DNA of 64,000 nucleotides from Nanobdellota archaeon (GCA_023132895.1 JAGLXL010000002.1:124001-188000), one strand, 5' to 3'. Positions 1-10,007 are shown, counted from the stretch's first letter. Translations and numbers: made by a program. The notes: generated by a model from the letters alone, not told the origin.

Positions 1-2525
1 GCAATATTATCTTCTTCACAATCATCTTTTGTATCACCAGTAAAACCACTGCAGTCATCTGCAGTATCAATATCTCCGTCTTTAATGCAGCCGCCATTAG
101 CACCAAGATTAGAGTCCCATTTACAAGTTCCTAACATACAAACATCACCTGAAGGTACAATTGCCCCAGGAGTTGTTGAAAATCTTCTCTGAACACTACC
201 TTCACATTCAGCCAAAGTTGTTAATTCAGAGCATTTAGTTTGACTGCTGCAGCTTGTACACCATTGATAAGTATTGCCTCCTCTTGTTGCTATAGTCGAA
301 TAACAATCTCCCAAAGCAGAACAAATCGTCTGAGTACAGCCATCACTCTTCCCTAAAGCAGTTTGACTGCCAGAACAATCTGCACAATGGCTTGTGCCTT
401 CAAAATTATCTTCAACACACCAGCCCACGCCGTTGATTTGTGAAGGAATCCAACTGCAGCTCGTCTGGCCTAAACAACTATTGCTCACACAAGCATCTTG
501 TTTTTGATAATCAAAACAACTGCTTACTCTGGAACAAGGCATACACAACTCAGATGTTGAAAACCAATCCCAATAACAGAAATTATTTGTGCCATAACAC
601 AAAGTTCTTGTCATCGGCGGCCACCAGCCAGTTGAACAAGCTGCTTGCCTGCACTCTGTCAATCCTGCTGCACTGCCAATTGTCCGAGGTCCCCAGCAAT
701 AATAATTATTTCCATGACGGCTGCAATCCCCAAAATAAGATGTGCTGTCCTGCACTATTTTAAGGTCATTACTATTGCCGCAAGTCATTCTTAAAGTTTG
801 ATTAATACAAAACTGACTAAAACTAGTGGTACTTCCAGAGCCCCATAATTTTCCTTCACAAATTGCATCGCCAGTTGTTATCCTTGTTGTTTCAGGTGGA
901 GATAATCTCAAAGCCTCATCATTATAAAATGCCCAAATTTTGTGTTCATACTGTTTGCCCCACTCAACCCCAGCATCAACAAAAGATTCTTGAGGCCTGT
1001 CAAAAGTATGTAAGTAAATTAAAGAAATTTCACTGTTAGCCACACCCACTTCACTCCGATTAATATAAAATCCAACTACCTCATCACAAGGCTTGGTCCA
1101 TGTCAGCCTTACTCTCCTCTCTCCTAAAACATGATGTGCCGTAAAACTGGTTGGTTTAGGGCTTTGTGGATGGCTGCAGGCTGTCACAGTTGAAACCATC
1201 CTAAAATCATCAGTTCTAATATGTTCATTTAATTTAACATTGATTAATTGGGATGCACTTCGACTGTACCCACTTTTCGTTACATAAACAGTGTAATTTT
1301 TACCAGTTGAATTAGCAAAAACAGAAACATTAAACTTTCCACTTCCATCAGTCAAAGCTACTGGACTGCCGTCCACCCAAACCTGGGCTTGAGGCAAATA
1401 TACATTTCCTTCTCTGACATAACCCCAGATATAACCTTGAGGAGCAGTTGATAAAACAAAATTTTCTGGCTGTGCCCCTGCTGAAATTGTTATTGACTTG
1501 CTTACTGACTGATAGCTTTGCTTGCTCACCGTGATAGTGTATTGTTGATTAACTGGCCAGATAACATCAATCCGATAATCTCCATTGGCATCAGTCACAT
1601 CTTGAAAATATTTTGGGCCTGCCATTGAAATCAAAACACCACCTAACCCACTTGTTCCGTCTGTCACTGTCCCATATAAGATTCCAGTAGTAATTGAAGG
1701 TAAAACAATATCTCGAACAGTCTTTACTCCTCCAGTTAAATTTTCTTCTATTGTAATCTCATCATAACCCAATAAAGAAGCTGTTATCCTGACTGTGCCA
1801 GAAGCTAAATTTAAAAATTGATAATCACCATTATTATCTGTCTGAGTTGCTTTCCCAGCTGCCTTAACACTTGCTCCAGCAATACCTGTCACTTGATCAT
1901 TTTTCACAACCTTTCCTGAAATATTATTCAAATCCGGCACTGCCCCCCCGCACATAGCTGTACATTCAGCTGAAGTTGCAGTTCTGTTAAAAAGACCGAC
2001 TTGATAACTACCAATTAAATTACCACATTTCTGATCACAACTTGCATCTGTTTCTGCATCCCAAATTGGAGAAGTAGCTGTTGACTTACATACATTTGAT
2101 GAACCATCAGTACAAACACAGCATCCTAAATCACAAATCTCTGGTCTGGCTGAAGTCCCTCCAGAAATAAATTTGCTCCTGTCAGCACAGCCAGCTACAT
2201 TTGGCACCTGTAAACAAGAATTAGTACACCATCCTGGAATTACCGTGCAAATATGAACATTAGAACATGGCTGCCCAGCATAAAAATATTTATCATAACA
2301 GGTTTGATCATTTTGACAGTTCTGCATTGCCTGAGCACTTGGTAAAGCATCATGGCAAGCACCATTAGAAAATACATAACCCGGCTCAGTAAAACAACCG
2401 ATTTGCAGGCCTTGAGCTCTACCATGATTAACTAAAACCAAGAAAAATAGAGCTACAATTACAACTACAAATAACCAGACTATCCCTCTTTTTTCCAATT
2501 TCATACTTCTTTTCTTCATAATCAT
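1..2525 (-). CDS. Large secreted Cys-rich surface protein with carboxypeptidase-regulatory-like repeats (3' end outside window)
   Basis: The reading frame is open from the ATG at 2525 to the window edge, about 841 residues so far, so the C-terminus is missing. The N-terminus has a basic stretch and one hydrophobic segment at about residues 15-33 (WLFVVVIVALFFLVLV), a signal peptide or anchor. A Cys-rich region follows (about 40-190). Next come three tandem beta-sandwich units resembling carboxypeptidase regulatory-like repeats (about 195-425, recurring GxVxD...G and DxNGDY patterns), then a fibronectin-III-like stretch (about 430-520) and a second Cys-rich region. It lies 20 bp downstream of the pilin-like gene on the same strand. 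The role is probably cell-surface adhesion or S-layer-associated structure (inference). An alternative ATG lies at 2519. Confidence 0.8.
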   Translation of the reverse strand, partial: MIMKKRSMKLEKRGIVWLFVVVIVALFFLVLVNHGRAQGLQIGCFTEPGYVFSNGACHDALPSAQAMQNCQNDQTCYDKYFYAGQPCSNVHICTVIPGWCTNSCLQVPNVAGCADRSKFISGGTSARPEICDLGCCVCTDGSSNVCKSTATSPIWDAETDASCDQKCGNLIGSYQVGLFNRTATSAECTAMCGGAVPDLNNISGKVVKNDQVTGIAGASVKAAGKATQTDNNGDYQFLNLASGTVRITASLLGYDEITIEENLTGGVKTVRDIVLPSITTGILYGTVTDGTSGLGGVLISMAGPKYFQDVTDANGDYRIDVIWPVNQQYTITVSKQSYQSVSKSITISAGAQPENFVLSTAPQGYIWGYVREGNVYLPQAQVWVDGSPVALTDGSGKFNVSVFANSTGKNYTVYVTKSGYSRSASQLINVKLNEHIRTDDFRMVSTVTACSHPQSPKPTSFTAHHVLGERRVRLTWTKPCDEVVGFYINRSEVGVANSEISLIYLHTFDRPQESFVDAGVEWGKQYEHKIWAFYNDEALRLSPPETTRITTGDAICEGKLWGSGSTTSFSQFCINQTLRMTCGNSNDLKIVQDSTSYFGDCSRHGNNYYCWGPRTIGSAAGLTECRQAACSTGWWPPMTRTLCYGTNNFCYWDWFSTSELCMPCSRVSSCFDYQKQDACVSNSCLGQTSCSWIPSQINGVGWCVEDNFEGTSHCADCSGSQTALGKSDGCTQTICSALGDCYSTIATRGGNTYQWCTSCSSQTKCSELTTLAECEGSVQRRFSTTPGAIVPSGDVCMLGTCKWDSNLGANGGCIKDGDIDTADDCSGFTGDTKDDCEEDNI

Positions 2526-2545
2526 TTTTTCATTTATAAATGTTT

Positions 2546-4687
2546 TTAGGGTTGGCTGCATTGTCCTGAAAGATCACAAACCCGCTCAAAATTGCCATCA
2601 TGATCATAATCACAATCAAGATTAACTGTGGGCGATGTTAGGCCACTCAGACAGCCGCAAAGATCAGCTGAATCAAAAACATTATTATCATTTATATCAA
2701 CAATTGCTTTATCACAAACCTTACTGCAACCATTACTTCCATAACAAGACTCTCCCTCCCTTAACCTACTCCAGGGTGTTTTCCCGCTGCATTGATCATG
2801 CGTACTGCCGCAAATCACATTACAAATTTTAATTACTTTAGTTGTATTTGGCCCGCTGCAGATATTGCCTCTGTCCCCGCTGCAATTTTGTTTAAAGATT
2901 CTTTTCTCCATCACACCATCATTACAGACATTATCTTCTTTTCTAAAACATTCTGTGGTCATTGGTTCATACGCTCCTTGTTCTGAACAACAAGCATGTG
3001 TTGCATAAAATGGCGGAATTTTCTCTTCATATTCAGTGCCATCAGGCGCAATATTATGATAGGGATATGGATATGGCCGGCTGGCAATCTCATAATTTAC
3101 ACAGTCTTGAGCATCTAGCCACAAAGAAGCTGTACTGTTTTGAGTTTCATTACTGTCATAATCAATCAAAACCCTTAATTCAAAATAACTATTTTTCAAC
3201 TGGTCATTTGATTCCCTGACCAATTGTTCTTTAATATTCATAATATCAAAATCCCTCACCGAACAATTTACAGCTCCAGGATAAGCTAAACATTCTTCTT
3301 TAGAAAAATTGTAAAAGGGCTGCCACCATTGATAATAAAATTCAGCATTAGGGTCTAAAGAACCTGTTGTTGATTCAGCATCCAAACAAATCGGATCCTC
3401 TTTAGTTATCACACCTAAAGCTTCAAAACAAGGTCTCACTATGAAATTAGCCTTTAATTTATTATCCACTAAAATTCTCACAATTTGATGATCAACATAC
3501 TGGTCAGTGCTTAAATCCTCAACCCGAGCTGTAATGTTGTAATAACCTGGTTCAATACCTATTGTTGATTTAGTCCAAGTAAAATCAGCTTCACTCCCAT
3601 CCAACAAAGCATTATCTCCGACAAAGGAATACTTTAACTCATCTTCGTCAGGGTCTTCTGCCACCATCACCATTTCAATATCCTCTCCTTGAACAACTAA
3701 ATAATCATATAAATCAGCCAAAGAATAATTCCGATTGATCCATTCTAAAGCTGGCGGCCTGTTTTCCCGAGCCACTTTAAAAATATAAGGCTGGCCATTA
3801 ATTTCAGAGGCAGTATCATTCAAAATTAAAACATCCTCCTCCCCCTCAACCAGATCAAATTTAATTCCTTCACCATAAAAATAATTTGGCAGATATGCTG
3901 TATTGTTATAAATATCTTCATCAACATCAAACTCAATATAACCTACATCATCACTTAAAATATCATTAACTATTTCCCAGATTTTCTTGAATCTGACATT
4001 GACCCTTGCACTCCAATGCAGGAACTGGATAACTGGTTCAGTACCGCCCACCTCAACTTGCAAAGGATAATCCATTTTAACTAAAGTTGATTTTTCACTA
4101 AAAACAACATTAACAGATATGTTTTCGCCTGGTTCGACTGCTAAGCCGCCTATCTCCCTACTAATAAAATCTTGGATACATTCTTGGGTGTAATTAACAA
4201 TAAATCTTTCAAGCTGCCCTTCAATTGAAAAAGCACCGCCTGCTAAAATAGGAAATATTTTTTGCCCGAAAAAATAATCTTCATCTTCTTGTGGATATCT
4301 GCAATAATCAGGTGCTTCTTCGCTTAAATTACCGCAAGGATAAACCGGCAGGAAAACATTCACTTTCTTAATACCCAACCCCACCATATCTCCATTATGC
4401 TCTACATAACCTCTTGTATCTTTATCCACCAAACCTCCTTGTTCTTGATAAATTACTCCGCCCTGTTTGCCAACTAATTCCAAACCATCCTTCAAACCAT
4501 TTTCCAAACAGATCTGGGCATAATAATTAACAGCTGACGCCTCTAAAGCTGCTGTGATCACTTTTTGTTTCTGCCCACTTAATTTTTCAGTCGTTGCTGA
4601 GCCAGCTAAATAAAGAACAATCACAAAACTAGCTACCAAAACAATCCCTAAAATCAAATAGATTGTGATTTGAGCTTTTCTTTTCAT
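2546..4687 (-). CDS. Pilin-like N-terminus, cadherin/PKD-like and dockerin-like surface protein (713 aa)
   Basis: The N-terminus MKRKAQITIYLILGIV is a type IV pilin-like hydrophobic start common in DPANN surface proteins, followed by one membrane helix (to about residue 28). The body is an acidic ectodomain with an Ig/cadherin-like stretch (about 330-440, including an AEDPDEDEL calcium-type motif) and Cys-rich segments (about 540-660). The C-terminus carries two EF-hand/dockerin-like loops (DINDNNVFDSADL and DYDHDGNFE, about 664-700). The start codon is preceded by a hairpin that displays GGAGG (see 4688-4739). It probably belongs to the secreted-protein cluster on this strand. The function is not known; a calcium-stabilised surface scaffold is an inference. 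Confidence 0.8.
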   Translation of the reverse strand: MKRKAQITIYLILGIVLVASFVIVLYLAGSATTEKLSGQKQKVITAALEASAVNYYAQICLENGLKDGLELVGKQGGVIYQEQGGLVDKDTRGYVEHNGDMVGLGIKKVNVFLPVYPCGNLSEEAPDYCRYPQEDEDYFFGQKIFPILAGGAFSIEGQLERFIVNYTQECIQDFISREIGGLAVEPGENISVNVVFSEKSTLVKMDYPLQVEVGGTEPVIQFLHWSARVNVRFKKIWEIVNDILSDDVGYIEFDVDEDIYNNTAYLPNYFYGEGIKFDLVEGEEDVLILNDTASEINGQPYIFKVARENRPPALEWINRNYSLADLYDYLVVQGEDIEMVMVAEDPDEDELKYSFVGDNALLDGSEADFTWTKSTIGIEPGYYNITARVEDLSTDQYVDHQIVRILVDNKLKANFIVRPCFEALGVITKEDPICLDAESTTGSLDPNAEFYYQWWQPFYNFSKEECLAYPGAVNCSVRDFDIMNIKEQLVRESNDQLKNSYFELRVLIDYDSNETQNSTASLWLDAQDCVNYEIASRPYPYPYHNIAPDGTEYEEKIPPFYATHACCSEQGAYEPMTTECFRKEDNVCNDGVMEKRIFKQNCSGDRGNICSGPNTTKVIKICNVICGSTHDQCSGKTPWSRLREGESCYGSNGCSKVCDKAIVDINDNNVFDSADLCGCLSGLTSPTVNLDCDYDHDGNFERVCDLSGQCSQP

Positions 4688-4739
4688 TTGTTTGAAAACC
4701 TCCGGTTTTCGAACACTGAAAATTTCTTTGAAATTTTCA
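4688..4739 (-). promoter_or_regulatory. Two-hairpin leader with Shine-Dalgarno in the loop
   Basis: On the minus strand the first hairpin has perfect 10-bp arms TGAAAATTTC and GAAATTTTCA (4717-4739), and its first three bases are the TGA stop of the upstream 78-aa gene. An AGTGTTC linker follows, then a second hairpin with arms GAAAAC and GTTTTC (4694-4710). The second loop exposes GGAG of the Shine-Dalgarno GGAGG, 11 nt before the ATG at 4687. The same architecture precedes hjc, pheT, the DUF106 gene and uS8. Confidence 0.7.
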
Positions 4740-4973
4740 TTTGATGATTATCCCCTTGAATTTGAATTTGACTTTCCAAAACCTAAAAACTTCTTTCATT
4801 TCCTTTTCATTTTCAATTGGCAGAATAAAACAGCCATTCACTAGAAATTCACCGCCAAACTTCTCAATCAGACCTTTTTCTCCTTTTCTTCCTTTCAAAA
4901 CATAAACAAACCTAACTTTATGAGAAGCTTTCAGAGAAGTCAAATCATACCAAAAAAGTACTTTTTCTGCCAA
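4737..4973 (-). CDS. Small conserved-looking hypothetical protein (78 aa)
   Basis: This is a 78-residue basic protein beginning at a TTG codon (MAEKVLFWYDLTSL). It has a KVRFVYVLKGRKGEKG core and no membrane segment or Cys motif. I do not recognise the family with certainty. A TATA box (CTTTATAAATAG on the minus strand, 4997-5008) lies about 26-30 bp upstream, so the transcript would be leaderless or nearly so. Two identical 12-bp palindromes flank that TATA box, suggesting tight and perhaps autogenous control. The small basic fold would be compatible with nucleic-acid binding, but that is speculation. Confidence 0.6.
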   Translation of the reverse strand: MAEKVLFWYDLTSLKASHKVRFVYVLKGRKGEKGLIEKFGGEFLVNGCFILPIENEKEMKEVFRFWKVKFKFKGIIIK

Positions 4974-4975
4974 TG

Positions 4976-5026
4976 TTAATATATTAAATTTAAATCTATT
5001 TATAAAGATTTTGGTTAATATATTAA
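4976..5026 (-). promoter_or_regulatory. Promoter with twin palindromes TTAATATATTAA
   Basis: TTAATATATTAA, a perfect 12-bp palindrome, occurs at 4976-4987 and again at 5015-5026. The copies are 39 bp apart centre to centre, close to four helical turns, on either side of the TATA box at 4997-5008. The proximal copy overlaps the expected transcription start of the 78-aa gene. The arrangement looks like a pair of operator half-sites for a repressor. Confidence 0.5.
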
Positions 5027-5027
5027 T

Positions 5028-8000
5028 TTAAGAAATTGTAAATCCAACTGTGAAGGGTCTCCAATAGCCAGGCAGATTATTGTTATTAATCAAAACATTG
5101 TAAGTATTGCCTGTTTGGTTGCACATAAAGCCTCTTTGATCAAAAACTGCCCCAGGATATCTCGAAAGGATTGCCGAGGAAACATAATTGCACATATCAA
5201 CTGTAAAATTTTGATACTGGATTAAGATATAAGTGGTGTCATTAACCTGCTCCATAATACCAGTTACTTTTTTCTCGGCTCTGACTGCACTGTAAAAATA
5301 GTTCAACCGAGTGTTATCTTCAATGACATCATAATCAGCTGCTAATTGGCTTGATATTTCTTCCCCTCTCAGCCAATTAAGAATTGTCTGCAAAGGATTT
5401 CTGAAAAATTCAACCACTGAATCAAAAAAACCAAATCCATTGACTTCAATTGTACCTGTACCTACTATAATTGAATTCAGGCTTGCTGAATACCAAAGTG
5501 TATCATCATTGCCTTGACCACATTCATTAAAAACACCGTCTCCTGAAGTTCCGTCGCAATAACCTAAATCAGATATTTGCAAAGTTTGTAAAAAACTTGA
5601 AGGTGAATGATTAATTGGAATGTTCAAAGAAGTCGCCATCACACTCCTCATTCCTTGATTAGTACCCCTGATTTTATTATAATTCAACGTGCAGAAATTA
5701 TTAACTGCATTTGTTTGTGTATGAGAATGAACAGGTACTGGTGTATTTGCTCCTCCAATTGGACCAACAAAATACTCCAAAACACCTGTTAAATCAACCC
5801 CATCAAAAACATCAGAATAATGATCACAATATAAAGTATAGTCAGTAATATCTCCTGTATTATTAACTAAATTCAATAATTCAATTGCAATATGCTTGGT
5901 TCTGGTTCCCCAATCAGTTTCCTCGCAGAAATTATCAGCTATATACTGCTTATTAGCAATGCAGATTGGTTTATCTTCTTTATCAGGAGAAGCATACCAT
6001 TGCTCAGGGTCATAATTATAATTAGGGTCGCCCTCTGGCTCAACCAAACAATCATTTGGTGCTGGACAATAACCTGTTTTATCCCTCAACCAAGTAAATA
6101 ATAATGGTGTTAAAATCCATTCTCCATGAATACAACTATGGCCATATTGTGGTTGTGAAATAACTGATGTGTGGTTAACACAACCCGTCCCATTCCAGCA
6201 AGCTTGTGATGGACAGCAGCTTGAGGCCAGATAATCAGGATCAGATTCATTAGCCCCTGTTACTGCTAATTTTGAAGTATTTCTTTCATTAGCATCAAAA
6301 TCACCAGAATCATCAGTACTCCACCCACCTATTCCTGTACAAAAAGAATTGCCTCTGACATCACAAAGCCCTACTTCATCAATATAGTCTCTTCTCATAT
6401 AATCTGCTAAATTACAACCCCACAAAGCATTTTCAGCAAACAAAACCTGCAATGGCACTCTGGCTTCTAAAATCCCTGGTTCGTTAAATATTTTTGTTCC
6501 TACTACCAAAACCATATCTTCACTGGTATTAACAAAATACAAATTATAAATTTCAGGATGATTATTAACAATCTCATATGGTGGATTGCCCGCCAAAGCC
6601 ATCCTACAGACATTTCCAAAACAAACTTGATCAAAGGTTTTATCAACTGAATCCTCAACTGTAGCTATTTGAGCATATTGTGGATTTAATCGAAAACTTA
6701 CTTGACTACCACTTCCCATAATCACGTCATTTGTATTTGTTGTTTCTTGACTATTAGTGCTTTGAAAATAAACATTCAAATTAGTATTACTATTCTCTAT
6801 AACATATTTATTGCCTGCCGGCATTCCTGACAAGTTGCCAATCTGAAAAACCCCTTCTTGGATTAAAGTTTTTTTCTCTTCACAACATTTCCAAGTCGCA
6901 TTCAAAATAAAAGAATCAGCATACGCCCCATAAGAATATTGACAAAAAAATCTTTTGATATCGCCTAAATCCTGAATCGATGAAGTTCCTATTGTATCCC
7001 CAATCGAACATTGGTGTTCAACAATTTCAAAATCTTTTCCATAGCAGCTGACTTGATGTAATTTCTGGCCTGGGAATTCGTTATACCCATCATACCTATT
7101 CCATGAACATACTTTATAACTTGCATAACTCCCAATATCCATAATTAATTTATCTTGACTATCTGTTGTTGTTGTTTTTCCACTTCCCTCAAAAAACATA
7201 ACCACATCTGAATTGTCCCATTCCACTTTAATATTAGCTTTTCCTGAAACAAAATCATTAACCTTGATTTCTTTTGGCATTTCAGAAAGCTCAATCACTT
7301 CAGTAAAGCTTCTTTTATTTTCTTGATCCTCAACACACCTCACATAAAGATCCAGATCCACTCCTAATGGTTTGCTCTCACGTAGCCCATCCCAAGCCCA
7401 CTTTAATGTTAAATAATTTTTATTATTCCAACAATCATTAGCTAATCTACAAGATTGGTATGTTCCAATCTGATTTTGATGCGCGCATTTCCTTACTTCA
7501 GTCACAAAATAACTTGCTTCACAGCTTGGCCAATTAAAAACATGATAACCTTCTGGGCAATTAATATTCAAAGTAGCATGACCAGGTTGGCTGTGAGTTA
7601 AGGTTCTCGTTTCTTCATACTCACCAATCCAGCTCAGATTCCAATTTAATGTTGGTCTTAGTTCTTTTCTTCTTGAAATATATTCTAAATCATAACTTAC
7701 CCCCATCACCTCATCATTTTCTCCTAAATAATTCCCCTTCCAACATGCTCCTTCATCACCTTCATAAGTCTCACCTACATCATCACCACAACATTCGTCA
7801 CCTGTCCAGCGAGCAAAACTATTGCCTCCAAATATATTACATGCTTTTTCTCCAGCAATATCACCTTCTTGGTCAGGATCAAAGCCTTCTGTTGTATCAT
7901 CTAAATCATCAATCCACATCGTCTCAAAATTAGAATTTGGACCATATCTTAAAAAAGAACAAAACTTTCTTTCTCCAGCTGTCTTTGGTTTTAAAAATGC

Positions 8001-8924
8001 TTTTTTAATTTTTATTTCATTATCTTGATAAGAATGTGGGTTGGCAGAATAAATATTTGTTGTGTTAAAAAAAAATTCCATTCTTTCAACATAAGGCCAT
8101 TCTTCGATTGGAATCACTGCATGCATTGGTTTATTATAACCAACCCCATTAACTACATAATCAATTAGTTTATCTTGAAATAAAAGATTATAATCACCAG
8201 TACCTCCCTCACCGTACAATCTAATCCAAACATCTGCATTCTTAGTCACTTCAAAAAAAATCTCCAGAGCTTCCATTCCTTTCCAACTTTTGATCTCAAA
8301 ATTATATAATTCTGTATTTTTCCTTGGATAATTTCCTGTATAACCAATAATGTCAAGAACACGATTATTTTTCCAAGGTAGAACATCTAAAGTCGATTCT
8401 CCCACATACTTTTCTTTGCCCACATTACGGCGACCGGTTTTAATTTCACATTCTCTTCCATCACCACTACCTACTTCTACATTATCACAACATTGATAAA
8501 AAACATGCTTGCCCTCAATTTTAGCACATAAAAACTGGGCTGTATACTCCCTTAATTTGCTGTCTACTGGTTTCTCAATTCCCTGCCAAACAATAGTTTC
8601 ATTACATTGAAACCATTTATCTCCATTAGAGACATAATCATGATTTCCAATATTAATAATTTCAAAATCAAATTGATGTGCAGCTTTCCATATTCCAGCA
8701 TCACACAGATACCATGTTCCATCTATTACTTTCCCTATAAGACCTTTATCTTTTGGCTCACAGCATTTTAATTCAGGCTCCCAAGAATTATCCCCAAAAA
8801 AATCAGTTTCACAAGCTGTCCTGTTAGTATCATAATCAACAGCTTCAACTAAAAAAATACTTAGAAATAAACAAACTACTAACCAAAATACCAAAAACCC
8901 CTTTTTCCAATCCATTACCTTCAT
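5028..8924 (-). CDS. Giant secreted Cys-rich protein (1298 aa)
   Basis: A signal peptide is clear (KKGFLVFWLVVCLFLSIFLVEA, about residues 7-27), followed by a large ectodomain rich in Cys pairs such as KCCEP, QCCDN, ECCGD and SSCCPSQACW. Trp, Asn and Gly content is high, and no catalytic motif was recognised. The C-terminal 130 residues include an amphipathic stretch (FFDSVVEFFRNPLQTILNWL) and a GFTIS end without an obvious sorting signal. The TATA box GTTTATAAAG at about 8939-8948 lies roughly 28 bp before the second ATG (8915), so the start may be three codons inside the coordinates given. Codirectional Cys-rich neighbours suggest a shared extracellular structure, stabilised by disulfides (inference). 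Confidence 0.8.
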   Translation of the reverse strand: MKVMDWKKGFLVFWLVVCLFLSIFLVEAVDYDTNRTACETDFFGDNSWEPELKCCEPKDKGLIGKVIDGTWYLCDAGIWKAAHQFDFEIINIGNHDYVSNGDKWFQCNETIVWQGIEKPVDSKLREYTAQFLCAKIEGKHVFYQCCDNVEVGSGDGRECEIKTGRRNVGKEKYVGESTLDVLPWKNNRVLDIIGYTGNYPRKNTELYNFEIKSWKGMEALEIFFEVTKNADVWIRLYGEGGTGDYNLLFQDKLIDYVVNGVGYNKPMHAVIPIEEWPYVERMEFFFNTTNIYSANPHSYQDNEIKIKKAFLKPKTAGERKFCSFLRYGPNSNFETMWIDDLDDTTEGFDPDQEGDIAGEKACNIFGGNSFARWTGDECCGDDVGETYEGDEGACWKGNYLGENDEVMGVSYDLEYISRRKELRPTLNWNLSWIGEYEETRTLTHSQPGHATLNINCPEGYHVFNWPSCEASYFVTEVRKCAHQNQIGTYQSCRLANDCWNNKNYLTLKWAWDGLRESKPLGVDLDLYVRCVEDQENKRSFTEVIELSEMPKEIKVNDFVSGKANIKVEWDNSDVVMFFEGSGKTTTTDSQDKLIMDIGSYASYKVCSWNRYDGYNEFPGQKLHQVSCYGKDFEIVEHQCSIGDTIGTSSIQDLGDIKRFFCQYSYGAYADSFILNATWKCCEEKKTLIQEGVFQIGNLSGMPAGNKYVIENSNTNLNVYFQSTNSQETTNTNDVIMGSGSQVSFRLNPQYAQIATVEDSVDKTFDQVCFGNVCRMALAGNPPYEIVNNHPEIYNLYFVNTSEDMVLVVGTKIFNEPGILEARVPLQVLFAENALWGCNLADYMRRDYIDEVGLCDVRGNSFCTGIGGWSTDDSGDFDANERNTSKLAVTGANESDPDYLASSCCPSQACWNGTGCVNHTSVISQPQYGHSCIHGEWILTPLLFTWLRDKTGYCPAPNDCLVEPEGDPNYNYDPEQWYASPDKEDKPICIANKQYIADNFCEETDWGTRTKHIAIELLNLVNNTGDITDYTLYCDHYSDVFDGVDLTGVLEYFVGPIGGANTPVPVHSHTQTNAVNNFCTLNYNKIRGTNQGMRSVMATSLNIPINHSPSSFLQTLQISDLGYCDGTSGDGVFNECGQGNDDTLWYSASLNSIIVGTGTIEVNGFGFFDSVVEFFRNPLQTILNWLRGEEISSQLAADYDVIEDNTRLNYFYSAVRAEKKVTGIMEQVNDTTYILIQYQNFTVDMCNYVSSAILSRYPGAVFDQRGFMCNQTGNTYNVLINNNNLPGYWRPFTVGFTIS

Positions 8925-8948
8925 CTTAACAATTATTTCTTTATAAAC

Positions 8949-9851
8949 CTATCCTAACTTCAAACAAGCGTCTTTTAAACTGGCATCACCAATATTATTA
9001 CAAAGATTATAATTCCTCAAAGACAAAGCTAGATTAACATAACATGAATCTTTTTTATCATCATTAGTTATACCGACACAAAATTCTTCATTATCGGTCT
9101 TCAAACCAACCTTAAACAGACAAGTATCTTTTTCCAAAACCGAACTCATGCCCAAACATAAATTCTTGGCTTCAGCTGGATCTCTTTCAGCTACTTTCTC
9201 CACATCACTAATTCTTCGGATGGCTTCGCCAGTTAAAACTTCTAATTGATTCACTTCCACATCAACTTCTTCTTCACTCACTTTAAAATTTACTGTCTTG
9301 GATTTTGTTTTGCCGGCATAATCAATTGTCACCTTCAATTGATAATCTCCTTCAGGCAAATCATCTACTTCATAACTTTTCCTTTCTTGGACAGTCAAGG
9401 TAATGATATCTTCTTCCTTCCAAATCTGGCTCCCATCATCATCAACCACTTCTGCCACCACCGCCACACCAAAATTCGAGCCGCTGCCAGTGTTAATGGT
9501 TTTGACATCAAAAGATAAATCTTCTCCAGGCTTGATTACATCTGCTTCTAATAAAACATCTAAACTCACTGATTTTTCTTCAACTTGGGGTACTGTTGGC
9601 CCGATTTCTTCTGTCCCAGAAAAAAGTAAAATTAAAAGTGTAATCAAACCAGCTAACAAAACAGCCCCGCCGCCAACCAAAACTAAAATCTTAGTTAAAT
9701 TTCTTTTTGGCCTTCCATAAGCAGCTTCTACTGCTTCTTCGATTCGTTCCGGGCTATAGCCAGTCCTGGCTAAATTTAATTTAATAGAATTGATATTATA
9801 ACCTTTAGTTAATTGATTCTTAATATAATTAATTAATTGTGGATTAACCAT
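8949..9851 (-). CDS. Single-pass membrane protein with helical N-domain and CARDB-like ectodomain (300 aa)
   Basis: Residues 1-45 form a small helical domain (INYIKNQLTKGYNINSIK...GYSPERIEEAV) that I have seen heading membrane proteins of DPANN archaea. One membrane helix follows (about 54-80, LVLVGGGAVLLAGLITLLIL), then a CARDB-like beta-sandwich (about 90-190, EADVIKPGEDLSFDVKTIN). The Cys-containing helical tail has recurring CxxxxxxxDxC spacing. The N-terminal domain would be cytoplasmic and the rest external. It is the first gene of the minus-strand surface cluster, and its start is preceded by GAGGGTGAG. Function unknown. Confidence 0.75.
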   Translation of the reverse strand: MVNPQLINYIKNQLTKGYNINSIKLNLARTGYSPERIEEAVEAAYGRPKRNLTKILVLVGGGAVLLAGLITLLILLFSGTEEIGPTVPQVEEKSVSLDVLLEADVIKPGEDLSFDVKTINTGSGSNFGVAVVAEVVDDDGSQIWKEEDIITLTVQERKSYEVDDLPEGDYQLKVTIDYAGKTKSKTVNFKVSEEEVDVEVNQLEVLTGEAIRRISDVEKVAERDPAEAKNLCLGMSSVLEKDTCLFKVGLKTDNEEFCVGITNDDKKDSCYVNLALSLRNYNLCNNIGDASLKDACLKLG

Positions 9852-9915
9852 CTCACCCTCTTTTTTCTTAAACTAAGTAAATTTTTTCTCTCTCAAAAAA
9901 ACAATTTTTGGAGAC

Positions 9916-10007
9916 ACTAGGAAATTTTTAATTTCCTGTGTCCCAGAAATTTACAAAGTAAATTTCTCAGGACACCAAAAATTACTTGTCCTTGAAAAGT
10001 AATTTTT
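9916..10007. repeat. Hairpin array downstream of RNase P p30
   Basis: Three perfect hairpins stand in tandem. Arms GGAAATT/AATTTCC lie at 9920-9936. Arms AGAAATTTAC/GTAAATTTCT lie at 9945-9967 and are enclosed by an outer stem GTGTCC (9938-9943) / GGACAC (9970-9975). Arms AAAAATTACTT/AAGTAATTTTT lie at 9977-10007. The stop codon of the p30 gene (9982-9984) is inside the last hairpin. The array fills most of the spacer before the next gene. Confidence 0.8.
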
